This document shows positions 7,925-17,291 of a stretch of DNA of 64,000 nucleotides, piece by piece. Source of the stretch: Candidatus Krumholzibacteriia bacterium (GTDB lineage: Bacteria; Krumholzibacteriota; Krumholzibacteriia; LZORAL124-64-63); contig JADGDU010000025.1 in assembly GCA_016744705.1 (NCBI GenBank), positions 281-64,280 on the forward strand. Direction: 5' to 3'. The first letter of the stretch is position 1. Every line of letters starts with the position of its first letter. The translations under genes were made by a program, and so were the position numbers. The notes beneath the pieces were generated by a model. That model was not told the DNA's origin, searched no databases, and saw only the letters and a list, made by a program, of their open reading frames with translations.

Positions 7925-9859
7925 TTGTATTTTCGTGCGGGCATCCCTTTGGGCCTGAGGTCAAACCGGCAACCCACCTCTCTGGTGGCTGTCTGGTTGG
8001 GGCTCATCCTTGTCCTGTTATTTGGGGCTGGCTGTGCCAAATACAACACCTACTACAATGCCAAACGTTCTTTTGATGATGCCGAACATGTGCGTAATGA
8101 AGCCATCCGCAAACACGAAGATCCCCCAGAGCCCACCGGTGCCCAGAAGAGCAATTACCTTGAAGCCATCAAGAAATCGCAAAAAGTTCTGGATGAATAT
8201 CCCGGCCACAGCCTCACGGACGATGCTCTCTTTCTCCAGGCCAAGGCCCATAGCCGGTTGTCATCCTACCGGCAAGCGATCCAGAAACTGGATCTTTTAT
8301 TCCTGAACTATCCGGCCACTGAATACAACGAAGAAGCCCTTTATCTCCAGGCCCTCAGCTATCTCATGATTGGGGCCCTGGACCGTAGCCAAGAGTATTT
8401 GGACAAGCTGGCCGTTCAATATCCTGATAGCAAATTTCAAAGTGAAACCTTGAAGGTCAGTGGGGATAATTCCTACACTTTGGAAGATTGGGAAGCCGCG
8501 TCCCAAAATTACCAGAGATACATGGACGAATTCCCCGACGATGGCGAAATGGATCGCATTGGCCTGAAGCTGGCCGAGTGCTACTGGGAAATGGATCAAT
8601 ACCAGGAGGCCAGTGTTGTACTGCAGACAGTAGGCCAGAATACTTCCAGTGCTGAGTTAGGTTTCCGCGCCCGTTTGCTGCGTGCACGGGTGCATGTGCA
8701 CTTGGGAGATTTTGAAGTGGTGGACCTCTTGCTGTCCGGCCTGGAAGATGAAGCCACCATTTATAGTGCCAATGGAGAAGTTGTTTTGGCGGGGGCGGAA
8801 AGTCTGGTGGCCCAGGATCGTGGCGACGAGGCCGCTCCTCTGATCGAGAGCATGCCCGAAGAGTGGAACAACCCTGTGGTGAAAGCCCGGGCTGCTGATA
8901 TTCTGGGGTATTTGTATTTGGAACGGGGCGATCTTGAAGATGCTGCCACCCAATTTGCCATTGCTGTGCGGGGCCGCGATGAACTGGATGATTACAACCA
9001 GACCCGTATCCTGGATCAGAATTTGAAAGATTATCTGGCTGCAGAAACGGCTTTGCCAGATGCCCGGCCTGAACGAGTGCCCCGGTTGAAATTGCTGCAG
9101 GCCAATGCGCTGCTCTTTGGTTTCAACCGGCCGGCCGAAGCAGGCCTTTTGTTCCGGGAGGCGGGCCTGGACTCTGCCGCCGACAGTTTGCTGGCTCCCA
9201 GGGGATTGTACGGTGCTGTGGTGGTATACCGGGACTATTTGGATGACCCTGATTCCGTTGCTTTTTTCAGTGCCATTTTGGAAGAACGTTACCCTAAAAG
9301 CCCTCAGGCCTTTGAAATGAGCATGGGCTCCGATGGAGATTTGCTCGGCTTTCTCCTGGCCCAGCAGGACAGCGCCCAGGTCACTTATCTGGCTAGCCTC
9401 AGCCCTGAAGAATTGGCAGAACTGCAAAAAACATCATTGGTAGCAGGAGCTGAAAGGCCAGGTCGCAGAAATGAATTTGAAGGTGTTCGCCGCCGTATGG
9501 TATACCTTTCCAGGCGGAAAAATCTGATTTATAATCCCCCTGAAGGGGCCATGGCCGCAGCCCAGATTCGCTTGGAGGCCCAACGCCAAAAAGCCATCGT
9601 GGATGCTGCTGAAATTGAAGCCATGGATGAGCAGCTGCAAGCCGAAGGTTTGTTGAAGATTGACCGTCCGGATACCAGCTTTTCCGGTGGCGGCGAATTT
9701 CTGGATGAAGAAATGAATGGCCAGCAGCTGGAGGCGCAGGCCCTGGAAAATCCAGAGCCCATTGTTGAAGAAGATCCGGCCCTCTTAGAGGAAGCCGCAG
9801 AAGCTGAAAAAGAAAAGAAAAAAGAAGAAGACGGTGGGTACGACCTGCGCTCACCCTGA
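7925..9859 (+). CDS. Large TPR lipoprotein of unknown function
   Basis: The 644-residue protein has a hydrophobic signal followed by FGAGC, a lipobox with the Cys near residue 37. The mature part begins AKYNTYYNAKRSFDDAE and carries BamD-like TPR repeats (about 70-240), further helical repeats to about 520, and a charged C-terminal tail rich in Glu and Lys (590-644). Similar lipoproteins occur in FCB-type bacteria and are thought to work in envelope assembly, but no specific role is established. The called start is a TTG at 7925; a slightly later start is possible. It interrupts the pyr cluster, 69 nt after pyrC and 20 nt before pyrK, and is probably co-transcribed with it. Confidence 0.78.
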   Translation: MYFRAGIPLGLRSNRQPTSLVAVWLGLILVLLFGAGCAKYNTYYNAKRSFDDAEHVRNEAIRKHEDPPEPTGAQKSNYLEAIKKSQKVLDEYPGHSLTDDALFLQAKAHSRLSSYRQAIQKLDLLFLNYPATEYNEEALYLQALSYLMIGALDRSQEYLDKLAVQYPDSKFQSETLKVSGDNSYTLEDWEAASQNYQRYMDEFPDDGEMDRIGLKLAECYWEMDQYQEASVVLQTVGQNTSSAELGFRARLLRARVHVHLGDFEVVDLLLSGLEDEATIYSANGEVVLAGAESLVAQDRGDEAAPLIESMPEEWNNPVVKARAADILGYLYLERGDLEDAATQFAIAVRGRDELDDYNQTRILDQNLKDYLAAETALPDARPERVPRLKLLQANALLFGFNRPAEAGLLFREAGLDSAADSLLAPRGLYGAVVVYRDYLDDPDSVAFFSAILEERYPKSPQAFEMSMGSDGDLLGFLLAQQDSAQVTYLASLSPEELAELQKTSLVAGAERPGRRNEFEGVRRRMVYLSRRKNLIYNPPEGAMAAAQIRLEAQRQKAIVDAAEIEAMDEQLQAEGLLKIDRPDTSFSGGGEFLDEEMNGQQLEAQALENPEPIVEEDPALLEEAAEAEKEKKKEEDGGYDLRSP

Positions 9860-9879
9860 TTCATCCTGGGGAATAAATC

Positions 9880-10731
9880 ATGAACAATAAATCCACTGAT
9901 GCCGCTCTGCGTTGCGCAGCCAGAGTGCTGAACAACCATGCCGTTTCCACGGGACTCATTCGTCTCGACATGGAGCTGGAACAGAAGCAGGATTTCAAAC
10001 CCGGTCAGTTTGCGATGATCAATTTACCGGGGTCTGCTGCTTTCGTTTTCAGCCGCCCTTTCTCTATTCTGCACAGTCATGAAAAAGTCGTCTCTTTGCT
10101 ATACCGGGTGGTGGGGCAGGGCACCCAGGCACTGGAACATCTTCGCGCCGGGCAATACGTTACTTTCCTGGGCCCTCTGGGCCGGGCTTTCGACCCTCCT
10201 GCTCCTGATCAACCAGTCATTCTGGTGGGTGGTGGAGTGGGCCTGCCACCCGTTTGGGCCTGGCTGAAACGTTATGGCCGATCTGTTGATAAAGGTTTTT
10301 TTGGTGCTCGCGACGGAGGCGATGTGCCCTGGGATCTGCTGGATGAAAACTGGAGAATCAGTGTCGATATAGATCAGGGCGTGCCTGACCATCGTAAAGC
10401 TTGGCAGGGGCGGGTGCCAGATCTGGTGGCCCGGGAAATCTCTGCCGAAGATAAAACCTCTCGCCTGATCATGGCCTGTGGTCCCATTCCCCTGCTGAAA
10501 GCCGTGGCTGATTTGGCTCGCACTCGCGGGTGGGATTGTCTGGTTTCTCTGGAGGAGCATATGGGGTGCGGATACGGGGCCTGCAAAGGGTGTGTGGTTC
10601 CGGTGTTAGACTCGACTGCCAGCGGCGATGGTTGGCGTAACGCCACATGTTGTCAGGAAGGTCCTGTCTTCAGGGCCGAAAGTATTGACTGGTCTCGTTA
10701 CGGCCAGCGAGATTTTGAAATCGTTGGTTAA
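9880..10731 (+). CDS. pyrK: Dihydroorotate dehydrogenase electron-transfer subunit
   Basis: PyrK carries FAD and a [2Fe-2S] cluster and passes electrons from PyrD to NAD+. The 283-residue protein has the flavin motif SRPFSILH near residue 53, the NAD-binding GGGVGLPPVWAW near 111, and a C-terminal cluster motif CGYGACKGCVV (near 229) with a fourth Cys in ATCCQEGPVF. The pyrD gene follows after 20 nt, as expected for a class 1B heterotetramer. Confidence 0.94.
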   Translation: MNNKSTDAALRCAARVLNNHAVSTGLIRLDMELEQKQDFKPGQFAMINLPGSAAFVFSRPFSILHSHEKVVSLLYRVVGQGTQALEHLRAGQYVTFLGPLGRAFDPPAPDQPVILVGGGVGLPPVWAWLKRYGRSVDKGFFGARDGGDVPWDLLDENWRISVDIDQGVPDHRKAWQGRVPDLVAREISAEDKTSRLIMACGPIPLLKAVADLARTRGWDCLVSLEEHMGCGYGACKGCVVPVLDSTASGDGWRNATCCQEGPVFRAESIDWSRYGQRDFEIVG

Positions 10732-10751
10732 CCCGGACAAAGGATTTTACG

Positions 10752-11663
10752 GTGTCACTTCCCTCATGGTTCACCCTGCGCGCCGATGACAGCTTCCAAC
10801 TGGGTCCCCGCCTTTTTCCCGGACGGATTTGGACAGCCAGCGGTTGTTTTTCCTATGGTTTGAGCGGCCATGAAATGAAAACATCCCAAGGGGGATCCCC
10901 TTATTCAGGGCTGGGGGCCGTAGTCACCAAAACGGTCACTCCGCAACCACGCTCTGGTAATCCCATGCCTCGCCTCTGTGAACTGCCCAATGGGGCCATC
11001 AATAGCATTGGTCTGGAGAATGTGGGATTGGACGCTTTTCTGGAGAATGTGCTGCCTCGTCTGGAAGAGTTGGCGGTTCCTACAGTGGTCAGTCTGGCGG
11101 CTACTGTGCCTGAAGAGTTTGGTCTGATGAGCCAGAGACTGCAAGAGGTCGCTGCCGGATTCAAGCATTGGCACGGGGTGGAAGTGAATCTCAGCTGTCC
11201 CAATGTGGCGGAAGGTGGTCACGACTTTGGTCGGGATCCGGAAACCGTGGCCAGCTGTGTGGCCCTGACCCGTGCCCAACTTCCTGACCGGGCCCTGTTG
11301 GTCAAATTGACTCCCAATGTGGCTGACATCGCCTCTCTGGCCGCCGCAGCCGGGCAGGCGGGTGCTGATGCGGTCAGCGCCATAAATACGGTGGTGGGAC
11401 TGGATGTTGATCTGAGCACAGGACGTCCGGTATTACCTCGCCGCTTCGGTGGTTATTCCGGGCCGGGAGTCTTACCCATTGCATTGGCCAAGGTGGATGA
11501 AATTGTGAACAAGGCCAAAGTGCCTGTCGTGGGGGTGGGCGGCATTTCCACAGCGGAAGAGGCCATGAAGTTTTTTGCCCTGGGAGCGGTGGCTGTTCAG
11601 GTGGGAACCGCCCAAATGCGGGACCCATTCACTGCTGCGGATATTGCCAGACAACTGTCGTAG
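10752..11663 (+). CDS. pyrD: Dihydroorotate dehydrogenase, class 1B catalytic subunit
   Basis: This FMN enzyme oxidises dihydroorotate to orotate in the cytoplasm. The 303-residue protein has WTASGCFSYG near residue 27 and LPNGAINSIGLEN, where class 1 enzymes have the substrate loop. VEVNLSCPN with the class-1 catalytic Cys, KLTPNV and VVGVGGIST then follow. The start is a GTG at 10752. The adjacent pyrK identifies the NAD-linked 1B type. The gene converges with the HemC-like gene, with only 2 nt between their stops. Confidence 0.94.
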   Translation: MSLPSWFTLRADDSFQLGPRLFPGRIWTASGCFSYGLSGHEMKTSQGGSPYSGLGAVVTKTVTPQPRSGNPMPRLCELPNGAINSIGLENVGLDAFLENVLPRLEELAVPTVVSLAATVPEEFGLMSQRLQEVAAGFKHWHGVEVNLSCPNVAEGGHDFGRDPETVASCVALTRAQLPDRALLVKLTPNVADIASLAAAAGQAGADAVSAINTVVGLDVDLSTGRPVLPRRFGGYSGPGVLPIALAKVDEIVNKAKVPVVGVGGISTAEEAMKFFALGAVAVQVGTAQMRDPFTAADIARQLS

Positions 11664-11665
11664 AA

Positions 11666-12739
11666 CTAGGCGTGGTACTCGTCGGGGTCTGAAAAATCAT
11701 CTGCATCTTTAAGGGCGGCAATTTCAGCGTCCAACTCATCGGGTTGGTCATCTTCACCGTCCAATTCCTCACTGGCTCCCAGATCAATCTCTTCGTCTTC
11801 GGGTGGTAGGCCATCGGGAAATTCCGCTTCCAGAAGATCGGCCAAGGCATCCCCGCTGCTCATCAATTGCATGGCCAGGCCGGCTCCGATGTCGTCGTAC
11901 TGGGCCAGGGGACCATTGACCATGATGCGGTTGACGCACGCTCCGGTGGATCCTTCGATGGTCACTTCTTTGCCGGTGACCCGGGCCAGAACTCCCACAG
12001 GCAAATCTTGATCGGATATCATGCGTCTGCGGAAAGCCATCTCAGCTTGAATTTCCACCAGGGTGGCAGGGCAGTGAAGGGATGCCAGGTCTTTTCGGGT
12101 TTCTTTGTCATTTGAGCGGCCCATGACCACCAGCGAACCCTGTCCGGGACCTGGGAGGATAAAGCCAGGTTCGTATATCTCCGCCACGATACCCTGAATG
12201 CCCAAATGTTCGGTGGCCGCGGCCGGAAGCACTAAGCCATCAATTTCGCTATGGCGCATGTGGGTTTCCATGGCCTTGTCCACACCACCGTGCATGATTT
12301 GGAAATTGATATCAGGCCAGAGGTGTTCCATCTGGAATTTGGAGCGATTGGAGAGCACTCCCACACGGCTGCCAGGATCCATTTCATCCATGATGTGTCC
12401 CTGACGATTCAGGTAGGCATCAAAAGGTGTAAAACGGGGGGGAGCGCAGAGAATATCCATGCCCTCCGGAGGAATCAGAGGCAGGTCTGCCACTTCCATA
12501 ACCACGGCATGAATCTGGTTGCTGGTGATCAGGCTGGCCAGGTATTCAACTTCCGTCGCACTGACGGCGGTGAATACCTGGTTGGCCTTATCTTCTTCAT
12601 CGACGGTGGAAGGCAGCACCGTCAATTGGCAAGTCAGCCGGGGGATTTCCCGATGGACAAGATCGATGAAAGACTGGGTCTGATTTCGCACCAGCGACGA
12701 CGACAGACTCCCGAAACTCAAGACCCGTGCTTTCACCAT
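11666..12739 (-). CDS. HemC-like protein lacking catalytic residues (probable pseudoenzyme)
   Basis: The 357-residue protein follows the layout of hydroxymethylbilane synthase (HemC). IHAVVMEVADLP (residues 77-87) aligns with the conserved AVHSMKDVP segment and keeps the Asp. PPEGMDILCAPPR, VGVLSNRSKF, HGGVDKAMETHM, IDGLVLPAAATEHLG and LPGPGQGSLVVMG follow in HemC order. The domain-3 segment that in HemC reads GGCxxP and holds the dipyrromethane cofactor reads SDQDLPVG here (242-249), so the essential Cys is absent. The N-terminal Arg and the Arg-Arg pair are also missing. A very acidic tail covers 307-357. It is the last gene of a nucleotide-sugar operon, 20 nt after an aminotransferase. Tetrapyrrole synthesis is unlikely; the real role is unknown. 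Confidence 0.6.
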   Translation of the reverse strand: MVKARVLSFGSLSSSLVRNQTQSFIDLVHREIPRLTCQLTVLPSTVDEEDKANQVFTAVSATEVEYLASLITSNQIHAVVMEVADLPLIPPEGMDILCAPPRFTPFDAYLNRQGHIMDEMDPGSRVGVLSNRSKFQMEHLWPDINFQIMHGGVDKAMETHMRHSEIDGLVLPAAATEHLGIQGIVAEIYEPGFILPGPGQGSLVVMGRSNDKETRKDLASLHCPATLVEIQAEMAFRRRMISDQDLPVGVLARVTGKEVTIEGSTGACVNRIMVNGPLAQYDDIGAGLAMQLMSSGDALADLLEAEFPDGLPPEDEEIDLGASEELDGEDDQPDELDAEIAALKDADDFSDPDEYHA

Positions 12740-12759
12740 CGAACTCTCCTCGGATTTAC

Positions 12760-13902
12760 TTAGGATGCCGCAGAAGCGGATTCCTGAGCCAGAAATTCAC
12801 CTACGAGTTTGCCCACTTTGTGAGCATCTTCGAAGGGAAGTGCAGCGTGGATAGGAAGAATAAGCACTTCACGACCGGCCCGTTCGGCTTCGGTCATGGG
12901 GCCACCTTCACGACAATATTCGGCCAGCACATGGTGGTTCATGGGCGGGTCATAATAGATTGCCGTATCAACACCGTTTTCGTCCAGTAACTTTTGCAAC
13001 TCATCGCGGCGGGTGGTGCGCACCCAATACTGATGGTACGTGACGTGATTGCCCTGGCCGGGGTTGATATCCTGCAGACGGTGGGCGGCAGGAATATACC
13101 CGTCATAAATTTCACCGACGCGGTTGCGGTCGCGCTGCTCTTCAGCAAAACGTGCCAGACGCACATTCAGGACCATGGCCTGCACTTCATCCAGGCGGCT
13201 GTTCCAGCCGGTGTACAGATGATCGTTCATGCGCACAGCCTGGTGGGCTCTGATTTTCCGGATACGAGCGGCATCTTGTGGGTCTTTGCAAAGCACCATT
13301 CCGCCATCACCGATACCGGGCAGATTTTTAGTGGGATAAAAACTGAGGGTGCTCATGCGTCCGTAGGAGCCCATGGGTTTGCCCTTGTAGAGAGTTCCGA
13401 AACCCTGAGCCATATCCACCACAACCTCCAGGCCGTGTTTCTCGGCGATGGCGTTGATGGGATCCATATCGCAGGGTGCCCCATAAATAGGCACCGGCAT
13501 AATGGCCCGGGTCTTGTCGGTGATGGCTGCTTCGATGGCTGCTGGGGAAATATTCAGATCTTCGGGCTGGATGTCCACCAGCACGGGAACGGCATCCAGC
13601 AGGATGATGGCTTCGATGGTGGCGTCAAAAGTATAGGGGGTGGTGATGACTTCATCACCGGGCCGGACGCCGGCCATGCCCAAGGCGAGAAACAGGGCGC
13701 TGCTGCCGGAGGCCACACCAACACCTTCGCAGACGCCGCATTGCTGGGCCATATCCTTTTCGAGAGCATCCACTTCCTTGCCCAGGATATATTGTCCTGA
13801 AACGAGGAATTTTTCAAACTTCTCCATGATTTCATCTTTGCAGGGCATCATGGGAGTGACAAGGTCATAACGACCAATTCTTTTGGCACTGGAGTGGCTC
13901 AT
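12760..13902 (-). CDS. DegT/DnrJ/EryC1/StrS-family sugar aminotransferase
   Basis: This PLP-dependent enzyme aminates a keto-sugar nucleotide during surface-polysaccharide synthesis. The 380-residue protein has GVASGSSALFLALG near residue 61, TPYTFDATIEAI, VVVDMAQGFGT and the PLP-lysine motif SFYPTKNLPGIGDGGMV near 180. WNSRLDEVQAMVL then follows. The ATG at 13902, preceded by AGAGGA, is preferred; an open frame 42 codons longer begins inside the downstream end of the ugd gene and looks non-coding. It is in line with ugd and an epimerase, so the product is probably an amino sugar or amino-uronic acid. Confidence 0.9.
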   Translation of the reverse strand: MSHSSAKRIGRYDLVTPMMPCKDEIMEKFEKFLVSGQYILGKEVDALEKDMAQQCGVCEGVGVASGSSALFLALGMAGVRPGDEVITTPYTFDATIEAIILLDAVPVLVDIQPEDLNISPAAIEAAITDKTRAIMPVPIYGAPCDMDPINAIAEKHGLEVVVDMAQGFGTLYKGKPMGSYGRMSTLSFYPTKNLPGIGDGGMVLCKDPQDAARIRKIRAHQAVRMNDHLYTGWNSRLDEVQAMVLNVRLARFAEEQRDRNRVGEIYDGYIPAAHRLQDINPGQGNHVTYHQYWVRTTRRDELQKLLDENGVDTAIYYDPPMNHHVLAEYCREGGPMTEAERAGREVLILPIHAALPFEDAHKVGKLVGEFLAQESASAAS

Positions 13903-13923
13903 TCCATCCTCTTTTTCAGTTCG

Positions 13924-13953
13924 GTGGGGGAGCCTTTGTCTGGCTTCCCCCAC
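13924..13953 (-). other. Strong hairpin between ugd and the aminotransferase gene
   Basis: GTGGGGGAGCC and GGCTTCCCCCAC can form an 11-bp GC-rich stem with one bulged base and a 7-nt loop. On the minus strand it comes after the ugd stop and just before the Shine-Dalgarno of the aminotransferase gene. No T-run follows, so it is more likely an RNA-stabilising or processing structure than a terminator. Confidence 0.4.
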
Positions 13954-13994
13954 AGAAGTTTTCAACCGAAATGCTTGTGGCTGAGCCGCCCCCG

Positions 13995-15314
13995 TTAAAC
14001 GGTCTTTTGGTCGGCCCGTCCGAAACAATCGTACTTAAACCCGGATTTTTCCAGATGGGATCGATCATACACGTTTCGGCAGTCAAGGAAAGCATTTCCT
14101 GACATGGTTTCCAGAAGCCAGCCAAAGTCCAGCATCCGGTATTGATTCCACTCGGTTACCAGGATGCAGAGGTCGGCCTTTTCGCAGGCTTCGTAGGGAG
14201 ATTTGCAGTAAGTCAGGTCATCGTGGAACAGCTTAAAATTCTCCATGGCAGCGGGATCGTGCCCCCGCACCGTGGCTCCTTTTTCATTCAGCAGCCGGAC
14301 AATATCCAGGGCCGGGGCGCTACGGATGTCATCGGTGTTGGGTTTGAAAGCCAGTCCCAGCAGGGCTACGGTCTTGCCTTTGAGGTCGCCAACCATGTCC
14401 TCCGCTTTGGTGATGGCCGTCATGGGCAGGGTGGCATTGACGCCGATGGCTGCCTTGACGATGGTCATTTCGGTACCGGCCTCTTCGGCGATGTGCACGA
14501 TGGCGTTGGTATCCTTGGGCAGACAACTGCCGCCAAAGCCCAGGCCTGCGTGCAAAAATTTGCTGCCAATGCGTTTGTCTAGTCCCATGCTGCGGGCCAC
14601 ATCGGAAATGTCGGCTCCCACATTCTCTGCCAGCCGGGCCATCTCGTTGATGAAGCTGATTTTCACTGCCAGGAAGCTGTTGCTGGCGTACTTGATCAGC
14701 TCTGCTGTTTCGATGCCCGTCTTGACGATGGGTGTATCCAGCAAAAAGAGGGGACGATAAATTTCCCGTAAAATTTCTTCACTGCGTTCGGTCTCAGCGC
14801 CGATGACGACCCGGTCCGGGCGCATGAAATCCTCAATGCTGGATCCTTCCCGCAGGAACTCGGGGTTGCTGGCCAGATCAAAAGGCACCGGTGTTTTCTG
14901 GGCGGCTTCAATGACCTTTTTCAAATTCCGGGCTGTGCCCACAGGCACGGTGCTCTTGGTGACGATGACTTTGTAATCGGTCATCAACTCGCCAATTTCT
15001 TTACCTACATTCATGACGTATTGCAGATCGGCCTCGCCGGATTCCGACATGGGCGTCTGCACGGCAATCATGACCACGTCAGCATCTTTGATTCCTTCAG
15101 CCAGTTTGGTGGTGAAGAACAAACGCTTTTCTTCCACGTTTTTGAGGACCAACCGGTCCAGACCGGGTTCGTAGAAGGGGATGATGCCTTCCAAAAGACC
15201 GTCAATGCGTTTCTGATTGATATCCACGCAAGTGACATGATGACCAAAATCGGCCATACAGGCTCCCGAAACCAATCCCACATATCCAGTACCGACCATG
15301 CAAACCCGAATCAT
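13995..15314 (-). CDS. ugd: UDP-glucose 6-dehydrogenase
   Basis: This enzyme oxidises UDP-glucose twice with NAD+ to UDP-glucuronate. The 439-residue protein begins MIRVCMVGTGYVGLVSGA, a Rossmann motif. It has MIAVQTPM, VTKSTVPVGTA, SNPEFLREGSSIEDFM and the catalytic-Cys motif GLGFGGSCLPKDT near residue 258, then LGLAFKPNTDDIRSAPA. The ATG at 15314 lies in an ATGA overlap with the upstream epimerase gene, which fixes the start. The gene feeds a uronic-acid or derived sugar pathway with its operon partners. Confidence 0.94.
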   Translation of the reverse strand: MIRVCMVGTGYVGLVSGACMADFGHHVTCVDINQKRIDGLLEGIIPFYEPGLDRLVLKNVEEKRLFFTTKLAEGIKDADVVMIAVQTPMSESGEADLQYVMNVGKEIGELMTDYKVIVTKSTVPVGTARNLKKVIEAAQKTPVPFDLASNPEFLREGSSIEDFMRPDRVVIGAETERSEEILREIYRPLFLLDTPIVKTGIETAELIKYASNSFLAVKISFINEMARLAENVGADISDVARSMGLDKRIGSKFLHAGLGFGGSCLPKDTNAIVHIAEEAGTEMTIVKAAIGVNATLPMTAITKAEDMVGDLKGKTVALLGLAFKPNTDDIRSAPALDIVRLLNEKGATVRGHDPAAMENFKLFHDDLTYCKSPYEACEKADLCILVTEWNQYRMLDFGWLLETMSGNAFLDCRNVYDRSHLEKSGFKYDCFGRADQKTV

Positions 15315-16357
15315 GATAGCTCCTTCCGGGCCTCTTCCAGGAGGCTCCCGAGTGTGTAGGCCAGGTCCCATTCGGGTTGCCAGCCTGTTTCTGAACAAAG
15401 CTTTGAATTATCTCCCAGCATGACCGGTGTATCGGCAGGCCGCATCAGAGCGGGATCCTGCCTAACCGAAATATGGCAATTGGCCATGCTGACCATTATC
15501 TCCAGTCCATCTTGTATCGTCAACGATTGCCCGGAACTTACATTATATATTTCTCCCGGGGTTCCTTCTTTCATCAGGGCCCGGTAGGCGCTGATGACAT
15601 CCATCACATGCAGAAAATCCCGCACCACAGAGAGGTCTCCGGTGAGAATTTCCGAGGGCCCTTTTCCGGCCTCGGCGGCGGCAATTTGCCGGGCAAAGGA
15701 AGGAAATACAAAACGGGCGTCCTGGCCCGGTCCGGTATGGCTGAAAGCCCGCACCGGAATGATGGGCAGATTCCAGGCCCGTACATACTGCCGGCAAAGC
15801 AGAGTCTGGCTCACCTTGCTGACGGCGTAGGGGCTTAAGGGGTTCAGGCTGGCGCTTTCCACCAGAGGGTAATCGGCCTCGTTCTGCGGACCATATTCTT
15901 CACAGGATCCCACCGAGAGTACCACCGGATGGCAGGATTGGGGCAGGGCCCGCACAGCTTCCAGCAGATTCACCGTTCCCAGGACATTGCTCTGAAAGGT
16001 TTCCCCGGGATGCTCAAAGCTGAACGCAGCAGAACTCTGGGCCGCCAAATGATATATCATCACGGGCCTGAGGGCCAATACGAGATCCCGGATGGGGGTG
16101 GCTTCTTCCAGAGCCATGGGCAGATATAAAAAGGATCCGGCTGGGCCTTCGTACTTTACTGATCCAGGCCAGTCGGGGTTCCCGTCTTTCAATTGGAACT
16201 GGCCCACCTTCCGTGGCAGGGGGTTCCCTTTGTCGTGTTTGCCAACACCCACCACCTGGAGCCCGGCCAAGAGCAGGCTGCGGACCAGGTGGCAGCCTAC
16301 AAATCCCAGGGCTCCAGTGATCAGGTTGCAGGTATTTAGCGGAGTCTTTTTCGTCAT
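15311..16357 (-). CDS. NAD-dependent sugar epimerase/dehydratase
   Basis: This 348-residue short-chain dehydrogenase/reductase of the extended type acts on a nucleotide sugar. The NAD motif ITGALGFVGCHLV is near residue 12, HLAAQSSA near 98, SVGSCEEYG near 137 and the catalytic YAVSK near 169. PVRAFSHTGPGQ and YNVSSGQ resemble GDP-mannose 4,6-dehydratase and GDP-6-deoxy-mannose reductase (RMD) proteins. The start at 16357 is fixed by the ATGA overlap with the CoA-binding gene; the end overlaps ugd in the same way. The exact substrate is not determined. Confidence 0.88.
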   Translation of the reverse strand: MTKKTPLNTCNLITGALGFVGCHLVRSLLLAGLQVVGVGKHDKGNPLPRKVGQFQLKDGNPDWPGSVKYEGPAGSFLYLPMALEEATPIRDLVLALRPVMIYHLAAQSSAAFSFEHPGETFQSNVLGTVNLLEAVRALPQSCHPVVLSVGSCEEYGPQNEADYPLVESASLNPLSPYAVSKVSQTLLCRQYVRAWNLPIIPVRAFSHTGPGQDARFVFPSFARQIAAAEAGKGPSEILTGDLSVVRDFLHVMDVISAYRALMKEGTPGEIYNVSSGQSLTIQDGLEIMVSMANCHISVRQDPALMRPADTPVMLGDNSKLCSETGWQPEWDLAYTLGSLLEEARKELS

Positions 16358-16782
16358 TTGAGTCGCAGCCATTCCTTGTACAGGCAAACGTCCATGAGTA
16401 CATCCATGCCGGCGGCCTGGGCAGCGGCAGCGGCTTCGGGGTTGATGACCTGTTCCTGCATCCAGACACATTTGTCACCCCGGGCTATGGCGGCATTGAC
16501 AATGGGGCCCACCTGGTCGCTGCGCCGGAAGATGTTAACCACATCCACCTGGCCTGGAACATCTTCCAGGGTGGGATAAATTTCCAACCCCAGGACAGAT
16601 TCTTTCAGGACGGGATTGACACCTACCACATCAAAACCCTGGCCCACAAGGAAGCGAGCGATGCCATGGCTGGCCCGGTCTTCTTTGGCGCTGATTCCAA
16701 CCACTGCAATGCGTTTCATCTCTGACAATATGCTTTTGATGCGTTCATCAGCAGGGTTGGCAAAGGGTGTGTTTTCTGGCAT
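16354..16782 (-). CDS. CoA-binding domain protein (YccU family)
   Basis: The 142-residue protein is a single Rossmann-like CoA-binding domain: MKRIAVVGISAKEDRASHG, FDVVGVNPV, VDVVNIFRRSDQVGP, CVWMQEQVINPEAA and a conserved Cys near the C-terminus (MDVCLYKEW). Proteins of this family resemble the first domain of succinyl-CoA synthetase alpha, but no reaction is known for the stand-alone form. The ATG at 16782 is chosen; a start 20 residues earlier is open but weak. It is the first gene of the nucleotide-sugar operon. Confidence 0.85.
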   Translation of the reverse strand: MPENTPFANPADERIKSILSEMKRIAVVGISAKEDRASHGIARFLVGQGFDVVGVNPVLKESVLGLEIYPTLEDVPGQVDVVNIFRRSDQVGPIVNAAIARGDKCVWMQEQVINPEAAAAAQAAGMDVLMDVCLYKEWLRLK

Positions 16783-17043
16783 GAGGAAGCCTTTCACGAA
16801 GGATCGGGAAACAAACCCGAATTCATTATCTGTAACAACCAATAGGGTACCAATCTATACTCGCTCGAGGCCTCTGTAAACGCCTGAAGAATGAGAAAAA
16901 GCACTTTCATTATCATTTTTGCTTTAAATAATTGCAAAAATCAAGTAAGATGCATAGATCAAGCCTCGCCCGCTTACAACAGTCCTGAAATACCTCGTCT
17001 ACGGTGCAACTCCTGCTGGGGATTTGCAATGGAGGAGTGTTTG

Positions 17044-17271
17044 ATGTACGTGCGTTTGAAATCAAAATTGGCTGCTTTTTTTGTTATAATGTGTTTAAGC
17101 ACTTTGGTCCCTTCTCCTGAAGCCCAAACGCAGTCATTTGAATCTGCTCCCTTTTCCCCAGTGGATATCAGAGAAATCGAGACTCCCATTGATGACGCGG
17201 CGATTTTTGAGGCTCCAGGTGGGGATGCTCAGGTTAGAAAGTTTAAAGCCCTCAAGGCCATTTATCGTTAA
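17044..17271 (+). CDS. Small secreted protein of unknown function
   Basis: The 75-residue protein has a strong Shine-Dalgarno (GGAGGAG at about 17030-17036) 7 nt before the ATG at 17044, and a signal peptide (basic residues 4-9, hydrophobic 10-22, cleavage likely near SPEAQ). The mature part is short and acidic, then ends in a basic KFKALKAIYR. No family is recognised. A terminator closes it, so it is a single-gene transcription unit 145 nt before the ETF:quinone oxidoreductase gene. A longer open frame reaches back to 16891 without support. Confidence 0.55.
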   Translation: MYVRLKSKLAAFFVIMCLSTLVPSPEAQTQSFESAPFSPVDIREIETPIDDAAIFEAPGGDAQVRKFKALKAIYR

Positions 17272-17291
17272 GCAGGTATGATGTCAATGCT

